DNA from: Breviolum minutum Mf 1.05b.01
Lineage: Eukaryota; Sar; Dinophyceae; Suessiales; Symbiodiniaceae
Assembly: GCA_000507305.1 (NCBI GenBank)
Contig: DF239290.1
Coordinates: 62,001 to 126,000, forward strand
DNA length: 64,000 nucleotides
Direction of reading: 5' to 3'
Position numbers and translations under genes: made by a program. Below are positions 32,574 to 42,130 of this stretch, piece by piece; the stretch's first letter is position 1; each line of letters begins with the position of its first letter. The notes under the pieces are model-generated. The model was not told the origin of the DNA, did no database searches, and worked only from the letters and a program-made list of their open reading frames with translations.

Positions 32574-32589
32574 AAATATTTTTGGTTGA

Positions 32590-33690
32590 CAAAAATTCCA
32601 TGGCTCAAATTGAGCCACCTTGGTGGCATGGAATGAACACAACTCCGTGATGGTGAGAGAAACCAGGATTCCCAAAATGGTGGAGAAAAATCAGCCCTTA
32701 ACTACCCCAACGGTAGTATTGGGATGTACTGGGCTATATTTGTATCATCTATTGAGTATTGAGTATGTGAGTGAAACAAAAAAAACTTCTCACCATCTAT
32801 TGAGTGTGTGACTAATTTGCGGGTGTTCCACCCCCCAAAGAATAGTCACCAACAGGATTGTGACATGTTTAGGGGGGGATACATATTAACTTTCACTTTC
32901 CACCATTGGTTGCTGGGAAAAGGATCGCCCTAAGTCATAAAATTTAAAAGGCTAGGTAAGGCATCTAAATATATAAAGAAAACAAATACATATTCAGTAC
33001 CGATTTGCCAATCTTTTGTATATATTACATACATATGCTAAATATATCTATTAATTATCAATTATCTATGTTTAGACATGCATACAGACTATGGATAAAA
33101 TCATATTTTCTGCGGGACACCTTGACGCATGATGTTCAACTGGGAGTGCGGAAACTGATTTTGGACACCTGGTAGCCACCCCTGCCCCTTGGCCCTTGCA
33201 CCGAAGAGGCATCCTGGGGAAATTTGATTTGGAGCGGATATTCATGGGCTTGTTGTTTTGTGTCGACCTTGAATCTAAGAAAAAATCAGAAAGGTTTCTT
33301 AGCTGGAAGCTAAACTAAGAAGTCCCAGTAACTCAGTAAATGGCAAAAGTAGCTACGTTTTAACCCACTTCTAAATGGTGTTTAGAGAGTGCAAATCCCT
33401 GGTAGCTAATCACTTAGCCAATCCGAGATCATCCCAGTGGAGTTTTTTTCAAACATTCAACGTAAACCGACTTGGTCCCATAAAGCATGCTGAAAACGGT
33501 TGAGCACTTTCTTTTAGTGGGTGCCCACATGTTTTTTTCCCGGGGGTGAATGAAAATAAATAACTATAGATATACACATCGTCTTTTCAAATTTGCAATA
33601 CAACCAAAATAAAATAAACGATATTAAAAGAATTCATTCCTTCAAAGCTGACCCAAACATTTCAGTAATCTGAAATGTCGGAGACTGGTG
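32590..33690. other. AT-rich DNA, no gene identified
   Basis: Holds a small fold-back at about 32598-32636 (ccatggctcaaattgagcca, tggtggcatgg), a duplicated catctattgagtat/gtg word near 32747-32810, and AT-rich sequence. No coding stretch is supported. Confidence 0.4.
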
Positions 33691-33980
33691 CAGTATGATC
33701 ACATTAACCCTCCAGCAACATGTTGGAGTATTTTTTGGTGTCGGTACTGTCAGGTACAACCCATTTTTGTTGAGGTATTCCCTTAGGACCTCACACACCC
33801 TCACCAATCAAGATGGAACCCAACAAACAAGGTTTACTTTTCAAAGGGGTGATTGTTTTTTCTGGGGAAATACTTATTATGTACATATCTACCTTGCACA
33901 ATTTTGGGAAGGTGTCTTTTTTCATCCAAGCTTCATGAGGTGTGCTTTTTTTTTAATGTTTTGCTGGGAAGGTTTCTCAG

Positions 33981-34098
33981 TTCGACCTGCGGTTCGAAAC
34001 CGCCCGCTAAAAAAACTACACCACCTTCGAAACACTTCCTGCCGGAAGCTTTGGCAAAGCCCCAGATGAGAAGAAGCAGATTCAAAGGAAGGTCCTGA
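33981..34098 (+). CDS. Candidate terminal exon, Lys/Pro-rich tail
   Basis: The acceptor tgggaaggtttctcag is followed by 39 codons to TGA at 34096-34098. The reading is STCGSKPPAKKTTPPSKHFL, then PEALAKPQMRRSRFKGRS. Pro/Lys/Thr-rich, basic end, compatible with a disordered C-terminal tail. A competing frame of 124 codons (33695-34069) crosses the acceptor without splicing and is Phe/Trp-rich. I prefer the spliced reading. MITE C copy 4 starts 8 bases downstream. Confidence 0.4.
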
Positions 34099-34105
34099 AA
34101 CCTCA

Positions 34106-34232
34106 TACTTGGATGTCCCAGGAAGTTAGTAAATGGTTAGTAAATGGGTTATAACCCCAATATACCCCATTTATAGGTAGGTTATAACCCACTTACTATC
34201 CATTGATCCTAACTTCCTGGGACATCCAAGTA
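34106..34232. mobile_element. MITE family C, copy 4
   Basis: TA-cttggatgtcccaggaagtt to aacttcctgggacatccaag-TA. Intact and nearly identical to 29921-30045. Confidence 0.9.
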
Positions 34233-34417
34233 GAAATCTGGATCTGCTGAACCCACAGGTTTTTGGCCAAAAAAACCTTGATCTATCTGACAGGCCACAA
34301 CCACGCTTGCTAGAGTCTCGTGGACCCACTCCCCCAAGCTTACTCCAATTGGGGTGGGGGACTGGTACTTTTAAATCCCTAACATTGATTTTGTCTTTGC
34401 ATATGACATTCAATTCA

Positions 34418-34543
34418 TACTCTTGATGCTTCAGAAATCCCAAGGGTAACCACCTGGGATGGTGCTAAAACCTTGTAAATAATGGGATTTCAACGACCTT
34501 TTCCTCAACTGGTGATTGCCGGATTTCTGAACCATCAACAGTA
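34418..34543. mobile_element. MITE family K, copy 4
   Basis: cttgatgcttcagaaatccc to gatttctgaaccatcaacag, TA-flanked. Confidence 0.7.
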
Positions 34544-34594
34544 TTACATTCATAGCACCAACATTCCCAGCCCCTCAAAAGCTCCAACCCAACC

Positions 34595-34688
34595 TAGTTG
34601 GTGGTTTCAACCCATTTGAAAAATATTAGTCAAATTGGATGATTTCCCCAGGTAGGGATGAAAGTAAAAATATTTGAAACCACCAACC
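34595..34688. mobile_element. MITE family A, copy 8
   Basis: TA-GTTGGTGGTTTCAACCC to TTTGAAACCACCAACC. The right TA is changed. Confidence 0.85.
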
Positions 34689-35039
34689 AGCAACCCAAAC
34701 CACAGTTCCATTCCTTCTGAGTTACCCCAACTCCACTGGTCCAAGCAGTTCCGAAATTCTCGCCCGAGATCATCACTTCCCTGGGGCCCGTTCGTTGTTC
34801 GAGGGTGAGTGAACTTGGAACAAACAGGGCATTTTATATAGTTCACAGCCATACTGGAAAACCAAACAAAAGAACATTGTGGCAATTCAGGTTGATATTT
34901 TTCCTCTGAGGGATTTTTTCATGCACTTATAAATTTCGACAAATTGCCAAAGTCTAGGAAAACCATAGGATATAAGACCCTTCAAAACAAGAAACCCGTT
35001 TCACTTCCCAATTTTCTAGGATCTTCACGGATGCTTTGC

Positions 35040-35157
35040 TGGTCAAATTATGATATTTCACCCACCTAGGTTTGCCTGAAATAAGGGGATTTCCTTTACA
35101 ATCACCACCATTTGGGGTGAAAACTCCTGTTTTCGGTCGCTATAATTTGACCAGATT
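35040..35157. mobile_element. MITE family L, copy 3
   Basis: ctggtcaaattatgatattt to cgctataatttgaccag. Confidence 0.75.
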
Positions 35158-35504
35158 TTTTGGGATTCTCGAAGGTACCAGGAAAATTTATCGGATCCAC
35201 ATGTTGTTGATTCTCAGGGATTTGTTTTGGGGGGTGCTGTTTTTAACTGAAACCACCATGGTAGATCACTTTATCAAACTTACAAACTATGAGTATATGT
35301 TACATTGATGAATATGTATGTACAACCCAAAATAACTATATATATATATTATATTTTTATTTTGCTGACGACTTGCCAAGTACCAAGAGCACCAAACCAC
35401 TGTGGTAGCCCAACGTGCCACCACGTGCTGTGCCATTGCTGGGGGTAATGGCTGTCACGGTAGGCCTGGGTTTTTGTGCAGAAGACACCGTTCCATGGCC
35501 TTAC

Positions 35505-35583
35505 AAAAGGGTAACTGACAGTATAACTATAACCCTTATAAGTGGAGTTATGACCCTACTTAAAACTGCTAGGGGCCCACGTT
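35505..35583. mobile_element. MITE family B, right half
   Basis: cttacaaaagggtaactgac, ataagtggagttatgaccct and aactgctaggggcccacgtt. Left half missing. Confidence 0.5.
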
Positions 35584-35989
35584 ACACCATTTGGGGTGAC
35601 CCACCGGTGGCTTCGTATTCGTCACTATACTTTGCCCATACATATGGCTATATTTACGTACATTGACCTGCATTGATCCCATAAACATCAATCTCACATA
35701 ATTATAGGTAAATATACCATTAGATCCTGTGGGATATATACGTATAGCCAGGAAAATTCCTGAAAAAATCAACCAACCAAAGGATCATCAATAAAGAGGG
35801 GTCATTATCTTACCAACCCAAACAATGGACTATTTGTTTGAGGCAAACCATTCAAAATTACCATACATCTTTGCAGTGTTTGATCTACCTCAAAACGGGT
35901 CCCTTCTAAGGACCCCTGTCAAAAGGCGTCAACAAGTTGGAAGACTACTGCCCAAACCTCTCGGTTCCCAAACGCAAAAAAGGTTGTTC

Positions 35990-36108
35990 TTGGATTTGCA
36001 TGTTCGATGCTTGAAAAAGGTTCCAGACATATTCTCCCAAAGGGTGGTCTCATGGTCATGAATACCATGATAGAATTTGTGGTAAAACCACCAATTAAAC
36101 CAATCCAA
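35990..36108. mobile_element. MITE family M, copy
   Basis: cttggatttgcatgttcgat, attctcccaaagggtggtct and ccaatccaagc in order. Confidence 0.65.
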
Positions 36109-36339
36109 GCGATATTCATCAAATCTTTTAGTGATACTGTTGGAAGAAATCTGGCTAACCACTTTTTGGGATGGAAACCTGAGGGTGCTCCCCAACGCCA
36201 CCACCCCAAGAAAACAGGCCTTCTTATGGGATTCTTAACCACCATCATCCCCTATGAAAATCGTATCAAATCTATTAAATCTATTAAGGCCGTATATTTA
36301 ATAGAAGACTGTGGCATTGAGGGGGAAAAAGGCCCCTGA

Positions 36340-36545
36340 GATTTCCCATGAATAATAAAGTGCTCATCCCCCCCATCCTCCAAGTCATGCCCAAACCAAA
36401 GTCGTCGACGTTTGTCGTCATTTCGCCCAAGAAACGTATGCGGCAAGGAGAAGGTCACCGTGGCGTTGGGATCTGAACTGGTGACCCACCTGGGTCATGC
36501 GGGATCCGACGTCACGTTTATGTAAGGATCCGTCCCGACACCTTA
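36340..36545 (-). CDS. Candidate coding region with one in-frame stop
   Basis: A GC-richer island. One minus-strand frame reads GTDPYINVTSDPA, then a TGA, then RWVTSSDPNATVTFSLPHTF, then LGRNDDKRRRLWFGHDLEDG and on toward 36340. VTSDPA and VTSSDPNA look like an internal duplication. Another frame also stays open over part of it. The single stop could mark a pseudogene or a short intron (the bases before it fit CCCAG/GTGGGT). No family is recognised. Confidence 0.35.
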
Positions 36546-36865
36546 ACCAAAACCCTTGGGAAAACATGAAATCTTAGGAAAAAAGGTGGATCTAAGACAT
36601 GTAGATCTTAAAAACGTGCATGTTTTTCTGTTAAATGGGCTATGAAAAAAACACATGGAAGTGTGGGTTTAGGAACTGAGTGATTTCACCCACTTGTAAA
36701 TGGAGAAATTCAGCGTGAAAATAACCATTTACGGTATTAAATTCAGGCAAACCAGTTATAGTAGTAAATTCAGTGGATGTCCCAGTAGTCTTCCAATGCA
36801 TGCTCATGTTAGGTGTTTTGGGTATGACTTTTGGGGGCCGTTTGGCACCTCATATCATGATGGCT

Positions 36866-37015
36866 TGTCAACCTACCCCCCTAACGTACCTCCCCCTAGA
36901 AACGAAGTCTTATTAAGGTCTTATTAACCATTGGTCTCCCTTAATAAGACCTTATTAAGACCTTATTGAACCTTTATTTCTGGGAGGGGGATTTGGGGGG
37001 TAGGTTGACCAGTCA
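36866..37015. mobile_element. Element Y, large hairpin with TTATTAAGG centre
   Basis: Outer arms gtcaacctaccccc and gggggtaggttgac are inverted. Inner arms use cttattaaggtcttattaac and taataagaccttattaag. A related decayed element lies at about 59215-59320. Confidence 0.7.
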
Positions 37016-37207
37016 TGATCCTCATATTAGGTGCTTGGAAGCCAAAGGTGAACGTAAAAGGAAGTTTTGTGCATTTTTTTGTGGCTCAACTGTTTTTTTG
37101 ACAAACCATGTAGGCAGATTGTCACAATAAAACCATGATCCAAAATATAACAATATAAAAACATACCTATATGATCTAGTTGGTGGTTTAAACCAATTTG
37201 AAAAATA

Positions 37208-37218
37208 TTAGTCAGATT
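37208..37218. repeat. 11-bp direct repeat, left flank of insert
   Basis: ttagtcagatt, identical to 38140-38150. Belongs to the MITE core sequence and is interpreted as the target-site duplication made when the 921-bp insert entered the MITE. Confidence 0.8.
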
Positions 37219-37226
37219 TCTTTCAC

Positions 37227-38078
37227 CATGGAACTTCGTTCCCCTGTCATTCCACACATCAACCCCGCGGTTGAAGTATCTTGACAGGGGAATCCCCCAA
37301 CGCATCCTTCCGCCTCGGGGTCATCTCCTCCCTGGAACTTCGTGACGTCTGCCACCAAACGAGACTTATGTAGGAGTCCCTCAGACATCCTTTGCCGGAG
37401 AATCTTCTGGCAGGCTGAATCTCGCTCAGCCATTGTGGTAGGATATACCCACCGGGCCAATCCAAGTTCTAGTCCGGCTATGCCGGAGAAGCATGATACC
37501 ACCGGAATTTTGCCCTCATTCTTGGTCAATACATCTGCAGATACATGTGGGAACATCTTTTCAAAGGTGCCCCTGCAAACTGCAAAGGGCGTCGGGTCCG
37601 TCCAGCCACGCGGAAAACCTGATAAGTATTCCCCCACTTCGCGGTTCAGGTAACGGCAATCCTTTTTTTCCTTCAAAAACTCTTTGAACTTTGTCGAGTA
37701 TCGGATCTGATTGGCAAGGTCGCATATCCCGGGGGGGGAGGGGTTACGCAGAACCGCCGTCGTTGTGCTGCTAAAGCACCTGATGCTGGACCACGATGCA
37801 AATTTCTTCTTGCCAGAAAAAACCTTGGTCTTGCCATCCTTTTTGACCTTCAGCTTGGACTTGTGGACACACATCAAGCTTAAAGGAGGCGTTTTTGGAA
37901 GGCGAAGCGCAAATGGTGTGACCGACATGGTCCCAGATTGGACATTCACAAATCCGCATCGAGGCAACAAACCCCCACCCCCGAGACTGACATCTGAGCC
38001 TACTTGGAAGGACCCATTTGCACAAGTTGGGGCCTTCGAACCAAGCCTTTTCAACCTCCTTTGCGGTCTCACTTGCTC
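37227..38078 (-). CDS. C5 cytosine-DNA methyltransferase exon (partial)
   Basis: Minus strand, 284 open codons with phase 0 at both candidate splice borders (acceptor cacatgttcttcag at 38079; donor CCATG/GTGAAAG at 37226). C5-methyltransferase motifs are clear. Motif I, the S-adenosylmethionine loop, is VVSCFSGIAGLELGLARW. After a spacer of about 35 residues comes ADVTKF, then motif IV with the catalytic Cys, VGGFPCQDTSTAG, then MTGERSSM. The open frame then ends, so motifs VI, VIII, the usual recognition region, IX and X are absent downstream. About 50 residues before motif I stands EYLSGFPRGWTDPTPFA, like the GFP-x-GWT element normally near the C-terminal end, which suggests a permuted or tandem arrangement. 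The N-terminal about 90 residues are basic and low in hydrophobics. No ATG starts the frame, and a GTG at 38072 is not a plausible eukaryotic start. Alone it cannot be an active enzyme. It lies wholly within the insert that splits a MITE. TATA-like gtatataatc at 38113-38122 is noted without functional claim. Confidence 0.85.
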
Positions 38079-38139
38079 CTGAAGAACATGTGACTTAGAT
38101 TTTCATGGAAAGATTATATACCGGGTACGTTTTATCAAG

Positions 38140-38150
38140 TTAGTCAGATT
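38140..38150. repeat. 11-bp direct repeat, right flank of insert
   Basis: ttagtcagatt, second copy of the presumed target-site duplication (see 37208-37218). Confidence 0.8.
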
Positions 38151-38631
38151 GGATCATCTGCGCAGGCAGGGGTGAAAATAACAAATATTTGAAACCACCA
38201 CCTAGTGATAGATCTAATGATAAAGTCTGCTTATTGTAGATACATGTATGTAAATAATATATATATATGTATGCATAAATAGCAATACAAATATGAACAA
38301 ACATGACTTTTGAATGAAACCATAATTGTAAGACTAAACAAATATTACTGATATATACGAACACATAATACATACTTGAATCATATCATATATCTATATT
38401 AGTTTCAAACCATCTGCACTCCAGGGTATTCCCAAATGGCTTGGCAGATTCTGTTTGAATAAATCCAAGGTACGACGTAAATGCTTGCTGATACTCCTGA
38501 GAGAGATGGATACCACCACGCCATGCCTCAGTAAAGACTTTTGGGATTGCCAAATCTTCTCCAGTGCTTTGCCCGGAAGTTTAACATAGACCCTGCGGCA
38601 TATGGGGGTTTTCTAAAATGCTGGCACCCAA

Positions 38632-38716
38632 CAACCATTGGTTTTCCTACTAAAAATCATCATTTTGGGGTGTTTAGGGGGTACCACCATTGAAGGAAAC
38701 ACCCATATCAATACCA
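38632..38716. mobile_element. MITE family R, copy 1
   Basis: attggttttcctactaaaaa, cattttggggtgt, ggtaccaccattgaaggaaa. The inverted counterpart is at about 54480-54570. Confidence 0.6.
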
Positions 38717-38775
38717 AAAAGCACCTCTGGAAGCTTTTCTTTGTCAACAAATCCCATGGAGTTTGTTCTTCTCAG

Positions 38776-38826
38776 TCGGTTCGTTCAACCACCGTCGGTT
38801 CCGCTGCCGCATTGGCCGCATGTTGA
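38776..38826 (+). CDS. Candidate short terminal exon, Ala/Ser/Thr-rich
   Basis: The acceptor ggagtttgttcttctcag opens 16 codons (SVRSTTVGSAAALAAC) and a TGA. The C+G-rich wobble positions differ from the flanks. No gene is identified upstream except the opposite-strand methyltransferase exon. Confidence 0.35.
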   Translation, partial: SVRSTTVGSAAALAAC

Positions 38827-38896
38827 TTGCATTCGGCCCTCGTTTTTTGCAAAACAGGATTTTTAGTTTTATGGGACTTTAAAAAGCATATTTACC

Positions 38897-39034
38897 CTAA
38901 GAATCCAGACCCCTCCCGATTCTTGTAGGATTGATTGTCTCAATCCCATCCCCAGCATACGATTACAGTATAGGGGAAATCCCTAGGGGAAAAAATCCCT
39001 TTCTTAGGACATACAAACGGATCCTTATAGGGTT
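38897..39034. mobile_element. MITE family I, copy 1
   Basis: ccctaagaatccagacccct to ggatccttatagggtta, core atcccatccccagcata and ggggaaatccct. Confidence 0.7.
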
Positions 39035-39186
39035 ACTTACACGAAACTGGTCAGTTTCAGGAAATGTCTAGGTCCTAGGTCTAGGTAAATATACCAGGCG
39101 TGAATGGTTGATAATAAAATTGAATTAAAACTCATGTGAATGTTGAATATTTTTTCATGGCAGGGTGTATTTGTAGACAATTAACC

Positions 39187-39297
39187 CTAGGGATCCAATC
39201 ACCTTCTGAGAATGGTAATGGAACCCAAATACTATGCTGAGGAGGTGATTGGACACCCCAATCATCGGCTGAGAATATGACTGGATGCCTAGGGTAA
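39187..39297. mobile_element. MITE family J, copy 4
   Basis: ccctagggatccaatcacct to gaatatgactggatgcctaggg. Confidence 0.75.
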
Positions 39298-39635
39298 CTG
39301 TAAATACATGTAGGATATCCCAATTTCATGGAACCCCTGGGTATGTTCAGGTAAACTTTATGGCATTTTGTGGCACGACATTGAGTTGTCCATTAATTTC
39401 GGCTTTCTCCTGCGCATCTCCAATACCATGGGGTTTTCTCTTGAAATACTCAAGTTTTTGTTTGATGCACTTCTCGGGGCAATTTTTGAAAATAAAAACA
39501 TTACACTTCCAAACGACATGGGGTTAGAGGTATTTGAACATCCTGTTCATGGAGAAGTTCCTTCTTCTCAAACTAAACCTGACCCTATAAACTGAAACTC
39601 TGTATTTGTTCCAGGATTCTGACCCCAAACACCAA

Positions 39636-39745
39636 GAAACATCACCCTAAGAATGATGGGATCTCAAAAACTGGCGGCTTGGAGATCCCTAAGCCCTTGG
39701 GAAGTGCAGAGTGAAACCCTTCTTGTTTGGAGGGTCCAATGACTC
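39636..39745. mobile_element. MITE family N, diverged copy
   Basis: ccctaagaatgatgggat to ggagggtccaatgactcttagg. Confidence 0.45.
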
Positions 39746-39754
39746 TTAGGCTCT

Positions 39755-39893
39755 TACAAGGTGGGCCCCCTACCAGGTATAACTGGGTTTATAACTCCTA
39801 TAACTAGGGTTATAAGAACAGTTAGCCATTTATTTTCGGCCATTTATAGGGGTCCCATAACTCCATTTATAACTGGCAGGGGCCCATCTTGTA
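39755..39893. mobile_element. MITE family B, copy 14
   Basis: TA-CAAGGTGGGCCCCCTACCAG to GGCAGGGGCCCATCTTG-TA. Intact, with the ttattttcggccatttata variant shared with 32438. Confidence 0.9.
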
Positions 39894-40299
39894 GGGCCTT
39901 AGGGTAATTTTTTGGTTCTGGAGTTTGGGTTTGTCCACTCGCAACAGAAACAAGTATTGTAAGTTTATCATCAACTTGAATGAAGGGTTTGGAAGCTTGT
40001 TCATTGCTATATATTGCTATACTCCAAAAACAAAACAGAACATAAAAAGTTCACAAAGTGGTTTGTAAGTTGCTTTTGCTTCATGCATCTATATATCTAA
40101 TTATCTACTTGGTGTTTGAACCACCCAAATAGAAACACAAAACAGGTGGAATTGGACCATTTCCCAAATAACATGATGTAATCCATCTTTAAAACCAAAA
40201 AAAAAGAGGATTTCGTGGTGGACAATTTTCTTAAGGTAACTGTTGCCGTCGTCCTTATCAACCACTTAGGACCCTCTTAGGTCACAAAAAAATATGCAT

Positions 40300-40456
40300 G
40301 CACCCCTAATTAATGGTTGCATCAAGAGAAATTCCAACCATCCATTTTCAGGGGCTACTGTTGATGGACAAAATCCCAAACAACCACCTGGGATGGTTAA
40401 AACCCTACAAACAATGGGATTTTGTCCATCAACAGTATGTTAGTTTTAGGGAGGGT
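40300..40456. mobile_element. MITE family X interrupted by family K
   Basis: Outer parts gcacccctaattaatgg, accatccattttcaggggc and tgttagttttagggagggta form an X element. The K element 40357-40437 sits in its ctatgttag end. Confidence 0.65.
40357..40437. mobile_element. MITE family K, copy 5 (nested)
   Basis: TA-ctgttgatggacaaaatccc to gggattttgtccatcaacag-TA. Compact. Confidence 0.85.
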
Positions 40457-40601
40457 ATCCCTGTTGGAATTCCTAGCTGTGTAACGCTCCACCCTTTGTG
40501 TCTTGCGGATGCAACAGAGATACCGTTCTGCCCACGTCCATCCGAAGGCCAGGTCCAGTCAATGCCCTCACCTCAAGGCTCTCACCACAAAAGTGGGCCC
40601 C

Positions 40602-40738
40602 TACTTGGATGTCCTGTTGGAAGTTAGGATCAATGGTTAGGATCAGTGGGTTATTTCACCCCAGGAAAAACCCCATTTATAAGTAGGTTGTAACCCATTT
40701 ACTGACCATTGATCCTAACTTCATGGGATATCCAAGTA
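40602..40738. mobile_element. MITE family C, copy 5
   Basis: TA-cttggatgtcctgttggaag to cttcatgggatatccaag-TA. Its right TA is the left TA of the following F element. Confidence 0.8.
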
Positions 40739-40855
40739 CTTGGAGGATGTACCCCCCACTGACACGTGGTTCGTTAAGGGTGTTACAGGCCATTTGATAA
40801 CTTGAGGGAACCTACTTATACCAACCACTTACTAAATGGGATGATCCTCCAAGTA
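40737..40855. mobile_element. MITE family F, copy 4
   Basis: TA-cttggaggatgtacccccca to gggatgatcctccaag-TA. Abuts C on the left and a B fragment on the right. Confidence 0.8.
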
Positions 40856-40969
40856 CCACTTACTAAAGGGAGTTATAACTTCTATAAATGACGTTATGAA
40901 AATTGGAAACTAGGGTTATTTCACCCCTATAAATGGAGTTATAATAGTGGCTTTTGGGCCCACTTTGTA
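40855..40969. mobile_element. MITE family B, partial copy
   Basis: gagttataacttctataaat to tttgggcccactttgta. The left terminus is replaced by the junction with F. Confidence 0.55.
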
Positions 40970-41627
40970 AGAATCTCTGGCATCTCAAGTGGTTTGGAGA
41001 TCCCAGAACCCTGCCTCTAGTGTATATAGAGTCAAACCCATCCATAGGGGGGTTCCAATGATTCTTAGGGAAGTCTTATATGGAAGACTGTGGTTGGAAA
41101 TTCAATCAACGTACCAGTACAGGCACATATGAATGCGCAATTCCCCATGAAATTGATCTAGCAGTCTCAACCCATCCCAAATACTTTTGATCAACCAGGA
41201 TATCTTACCCCGATGTTCGCGACGGGATTTTAATGTTAAACAACAACGTGTAACCCAGAAAAAAAAGAACCTTTACTATATAACTTTCAAATCAGCAAAA
41301 TTTCAACATGAACATTCACAAAAACTCCAGAATCCAGAAGAATCTGCTGGAATGGCAACCACCTTTCATCTTCAATGTCCACCCAACAAAGCACATGAGC
41401 CACGAAAAAAAAAAAACGGCCTTACTTTCCATGAAATACTCGCTGTTTCATAGGGATCCTGGATGCTTGTAATGGCTTATCATACTCCAAACATAACTGG
41501 ATAGTATGTCATCCCCTATGAACCCTAAACTACCAAGGCTCACTTAGCGAGTGGAACCCTGAAACAAAAGTTTGAACGGCTTATTTTCCCTACTAAATAT
41601 GTAATCCCAAAAAGTTGAAAAAATTTA

Positions 41628-41730
41628 CCCTTGGCCAAGTAAGATAATATTTCACCAGGAGTTGCCCCCATATAAACATTATAAATTAATAAGCCCTAAA
41701 CAATAACCAAGGGGACCTGTTTTTTTTCAT
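41628..41730. mobile_element. Family L fragment
   Basis: ttggccaagtaagataatat and tttcaccaggagttg. Right end not identifiable. Confidence 0.35.
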
Positions 41731-41737
41731 TGTTCAT

Positions 41738-41830
41738 TTAAAACATCTCCTCCTCGGTGCCGACAGCGTCCCGCACGTTGCGTACGGCCACTTGGCACGT
41801 CTCGGTCGGTGCGACCAACTGTCCAATGAC
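41738..41830 (-). CDS. Terminal exon of an unrecognised minus-strand gene
   Basis: Minus strand, 30 codons plus TAA: VIGQLVAPTETCQVAVRNVR, then DAVGTEEEMF. The GC-rich composition, acidic end and absence of repeat sequence are clearly coding-like. The acceptor AG at 41831-41832 lies directly at the edge of a MITE C element. Skipping that MITE, the sequence on its far side reads aaatcttttgca, so the ancestral acceptor would have been tcttttgcag. The upstream exon was not identified. No protein family is recognised. Confidence 0.5.
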   Translation of the reverse strand, partial: VIGQLVAPTETCQVAVRNVRDAVGTEEEMF

Positions 41831-41832
41831 CT

Positions 41833-42068
41833 GCTTGGATGCCCGGTTGGACGTTAAGATCACTGGTTAGGATCAATGGGTTACTAGTTGGTGGTTTCAA
41901 CCCAACTGAAAAATATTAGTCAAATTGGATCATTTCCCCAGGTATGGGTGAACATTAAAAAAAATTGAAAGCACCACCTAGGTTATTTAACAAATACTTA
42001 AAAATGGGGTGTATTGGGGTTATAACCTACTAAACCTAAGCTTTTACTGACTTGCCCGGACATGCAAG
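41833..42068. mobile_element. MITE family C interrupted by family A
   Basis: C ends: cttggatgcccggttggacg on the left and ttgcccggacatgcaag on the right, flanked by tg/ca rather than TA. A full A element is nested at 41885-41980. Confidence 0.75.
41885..41980. mobile_element. MITE family A, copy 10 (nested in C)
   Basis: TA-GTTGGTGGTTTCAACCC to ATTGAAAGCACCACC-TA. Flanking C sequence resumes after the TA. Confidence 0.9.
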
Positions 42069-42130
42069 TGCAAAAGATTTCATCATTTTTCCCATGATGG
42101 ATCCATGGGATGATTGTATATTCACCTATG

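Larger units (their letters stand above)
37177..38204. mobile_element. MITE family A copy split by a methyltransferase exon
   Basis: The left half is 37177-37218 (TA-GTTGGTGGTTTAAACC to attagtcagatt). The right half is 38140-38204 (ttagtcagattggatcatct to TTTGAAACCACCACC-TA). Put together they make one ordinary A element, with no core missing. Both halves carry the same g variant in gtcagatt where other copies have gtcaaatt. The shared word ttagtcagatt is present on both sides of the insert, as expected for a target-site duplication. Confidence 0.85.

Noticed and set aside
32590-32640. Possible spliced-leader relic (ccatggctcaaattgag)
   Set aside because: It shares only the ggctcaa core with the dinoflagellate spliced leader as I know it, and sits in a small local fold-back that explains it better.
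33695-34069. 124-codon plus-strand open frame
   Set aside because: Phe/Trp/Cys-rich reading of T-rich sequence that passes through a good acceptor at 33980. The spliced frame after that acceptor is more protein-like.
35340-35365. Promoter from tatatatata runs
   Set aside because: Simple AT repeats are everywhere in the window, with no gene start beside this one.
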